Source of the DNA: Collimonas fungivorans Ter331
GTDB lineage: Bacteria > Pseudomonadota > Gammaproteobacteria > Burkholderiales > Burkholderiaceae_D
Direction of reading: 5' to 3'
Assembly (NCBI RefSeq): GCF_000221045.1
Contig: NC_015856.1
Coordinates: forward strand, 1,864,686 to 1,928,685
Length of the DNA stretch: 64,000 nucleotides
The position numbers and the translations under genes were made by a program. Within the stretch, counting starts at the first letter, position 1. Every line of letters starts with the position of its first letter. Shown here one piece after another: positions 62,959 to 64,000 of this stretch. The notes beneath the pieces are model-generated. The model was not told the origin of the DNA. It did not search any database and was given only the letters and a program-made list of their open reading frames with translations.

Positions 62959-64000
62959 TTACAAGGTTGGCAAGACCAAGGTCGATTGCTGGCCCGGACT
63001 GAATTCAAAGCGCACGCCAAACCGTTCGCCCAGGTTCACCGGCGAGGCATACAGGCTGTCGGCAGTATCCAGCACCACGCCGATGTGATGGCCGGCCGGC
63101 ACGTCATAGGCGGTAGCCGAGAATTCGATCGGGAAATCGACGGTCTGTCCTGGCGTCGCCCAGTGCAGGGTGGTTGCGCCATGGGTGATCAGGACGCCGG
63201 TGCCGATTGCATCCACGTCATACAGATAAGCCACTACCTGGGCCCGCGCCTGCGAAGGCGTGGCGCGCAAATTCAGTTTCGGAATGCCGCGGATTTTCTG
63301 GGTAGCGCTGAGCGCCGGCGCTTCGTAGCGGACGCCGGCGGCGAGGCTGACCGTCAGCAGCGAATTGACCACCGGCAGGTTGATGGTTTCGCCCAAGGTC
63401 GAGAGGATAGGAATCAGGCCGCTGCTGGCGGTGGTGTCGAACAGGTTCTGGATCAGGTCGGAGTCGGTGGTCTTGTTCGGCGCGCTGGAGATCAGGCCTT
63501 TGTCGCCCTTGCCGCAGAAACAGCTGAGGTCGAAGCGGATTGCGCCGCGCGGCGCCAGGTAATAGGTCTTGTTGGTGAGCTCAGGCGCCGGCCAGGTAGT
63601 AAACGTTTCGCGGCGGTCGCTGAACTTGATCTGCATGGAAACCTTGGGTTCGGTGTCGACGCCGTTTTGCTCGCCCTTCAGCCAGCGGTTGAACCAGCGG
63701 TGGGCCTGGTCGTAAGGATAGTTGGGCGCGCCCAGCAAGGCGCCGGTCAATTCCGCGGAAGCATGGATGCCGGCGTTGAGCAGGATTTTTTTAGGTCCGG
63801 TCAGCGCCGCGAACATCGCCAGCGAAGAATTCGGCGTGAACATGTCGTCCTGGAAGTTCTTGCTGATGAATACAGGCGCGTTGCGCTTGTTGATGGCGGC
63901 TACATAGGTGGACGGCGAACGCGGCTTGGCCCAGGCAGTGATTTCGGCGATCCTGGCGGCGCTGGTGTTGGGATCGAGCAGGGCCAGTATGTTCTGGTCC
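62959..64000 (-). CDS. CocE/NonD family hydrolase, 5' end beyond the window (partial)
   Basis: At least 347 residues; the frame is still open at 64000. NAPVFISKNFQDDMFTPNSSL and ILLNAGIHASAEL contain the late Asp and His regions of the S15/CocE catalytic domain, and the C-terminal beta-sandwich (about the last 220 residues, starting YYLAPRGAIRFDL) matches the X-Pro dipeptidyl-peptidase C-terminal domain (LNLRATPSQARAQVVAYLYDV, AYDVPAGHHIGVVLDTAD). The nucleophile is off-window. It probably hydrolyses an ester or acyl-amide. Confidence 0.9.
   Translation of the reverse strand, partial: DQNILALLDPNTSAARIAEITAWAKPRSPSTYVAAINKRNAPVFISKNFQDDMFTPNSSLAMFAALTGPKKILLNAGIHASAELTGALLGAPNYPYDQAHRWFNRWLKGEQNGVDTEPKVSMQIKFSDRRETFTTWPAPELTNKTYYLAPRGAIRFDLSCFCGKGDKGLISSAPNKTTDSDLIQNLFDTTASSGLIPILSTLGETINLPVVNSLLTVSLAAGVRYEAPALSATQKIRGIPKLNLRATPSQARAQVVAYLYDVDAIGTGVLITHGATTLHWATPGQTVDFPIEFSATAYDVPAGHHIGVVLDTADSLYASPVNLGERFGVRFEFSPGQQSTLVLPTL

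Noticed and set aside
1..64000. CRISPR arrays, insertion sequences, integrases, contractile-injection structural genes
   Set aside because: Looked for and not found; the delivery system for the effector, if any, is outside the window.

Overview
The window reads as a chromosomal segment of a GC-rich betaproteobacterium, most likely Oxalobacteraceae (Burkholderiales) and plausibly Collimonas. The evidence is the gene order tpiA-secG-tRNA-Leu(GAG)-nuoABCDEFGHIJKLMN-DUF2818-Nudix, a relA-type (p)ppGpp synthetase with a degenerate hydrolase half next to a RidA gene, and the general protein sequences. The genus is inference.

Layout. 1-1.5 kb: tail of a chaperone/usher fimbrial operon. 1.6-10.2 kb: housekeeping genes, namely a tandem-domain methylglyoxal synthase-like protein, greB, a leftward group (a broken small ORF, a PIN-domain protein, a PLP aminotransferase, a GST), an acetyltransferase, yaaA, a threonine-dehydratase-fold enzyme, tpiA and secG. 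10.25-25.7 kb: tRNA-Leu with its own promoter and terminator, then the complete 14-gene complex I operon and DUF2818. 25.8-35.7 kb: nudF, a REPIN-like double hairpin, ETF-ubiquinone oxidoreductase, a thioesterase, a LuxR regulator divergent from a 3-oxoacid CoA-transferase pair, a lipoprotein deacetylase, an esterase, ridA and relA.

35.8-51.6 kb is an accessory region starting directly after a tRNA-Val(CAC) gene. Its first gene is the most striking object here: a 1723-residue protein joining an N-terminal DUF4157 (HEAWH) domain, a possible QxE-type ADP-ribosyltransferase, a Fic motif (HPLHDGNGRISR), an OTU-type cysteine protease (DGNC ... GGHY), basic nuclear-localisation-like clusters and a textbook eukaryotic C2H2 zinc finger at the extreme C-terminus. 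It looks like a multi-warhead effector for eukaryotic, possibly nuclear, targets. It has no signal peptide and no delivery machine lies in the window. Downstream come a convergent GH19 endolysin-like enzyme, two DUF2589-type proteins with small unknown partners, a secreted protein with an HHIIP motif, a TAXI-type binding protein, a methyltransferase, a binding-protein/permease fusion with a second permease but no ATPase, a Cys/His hydrolase-like protein and an atypical OmpR-like regulator.

51.6-64 kb: metabolic genes in small divergent units. LysR is opposite an HAD dehalogenase/D-threonine-aldolase-like/RidA group, and another LysR is opposite an azoreductase. Then come a secreted hydrolase, an AcoR-type sigma-54 activator, a spore-coat-U-type pilin and the 3' part of a CocE/NonD hydrolase that runs off the right edge.
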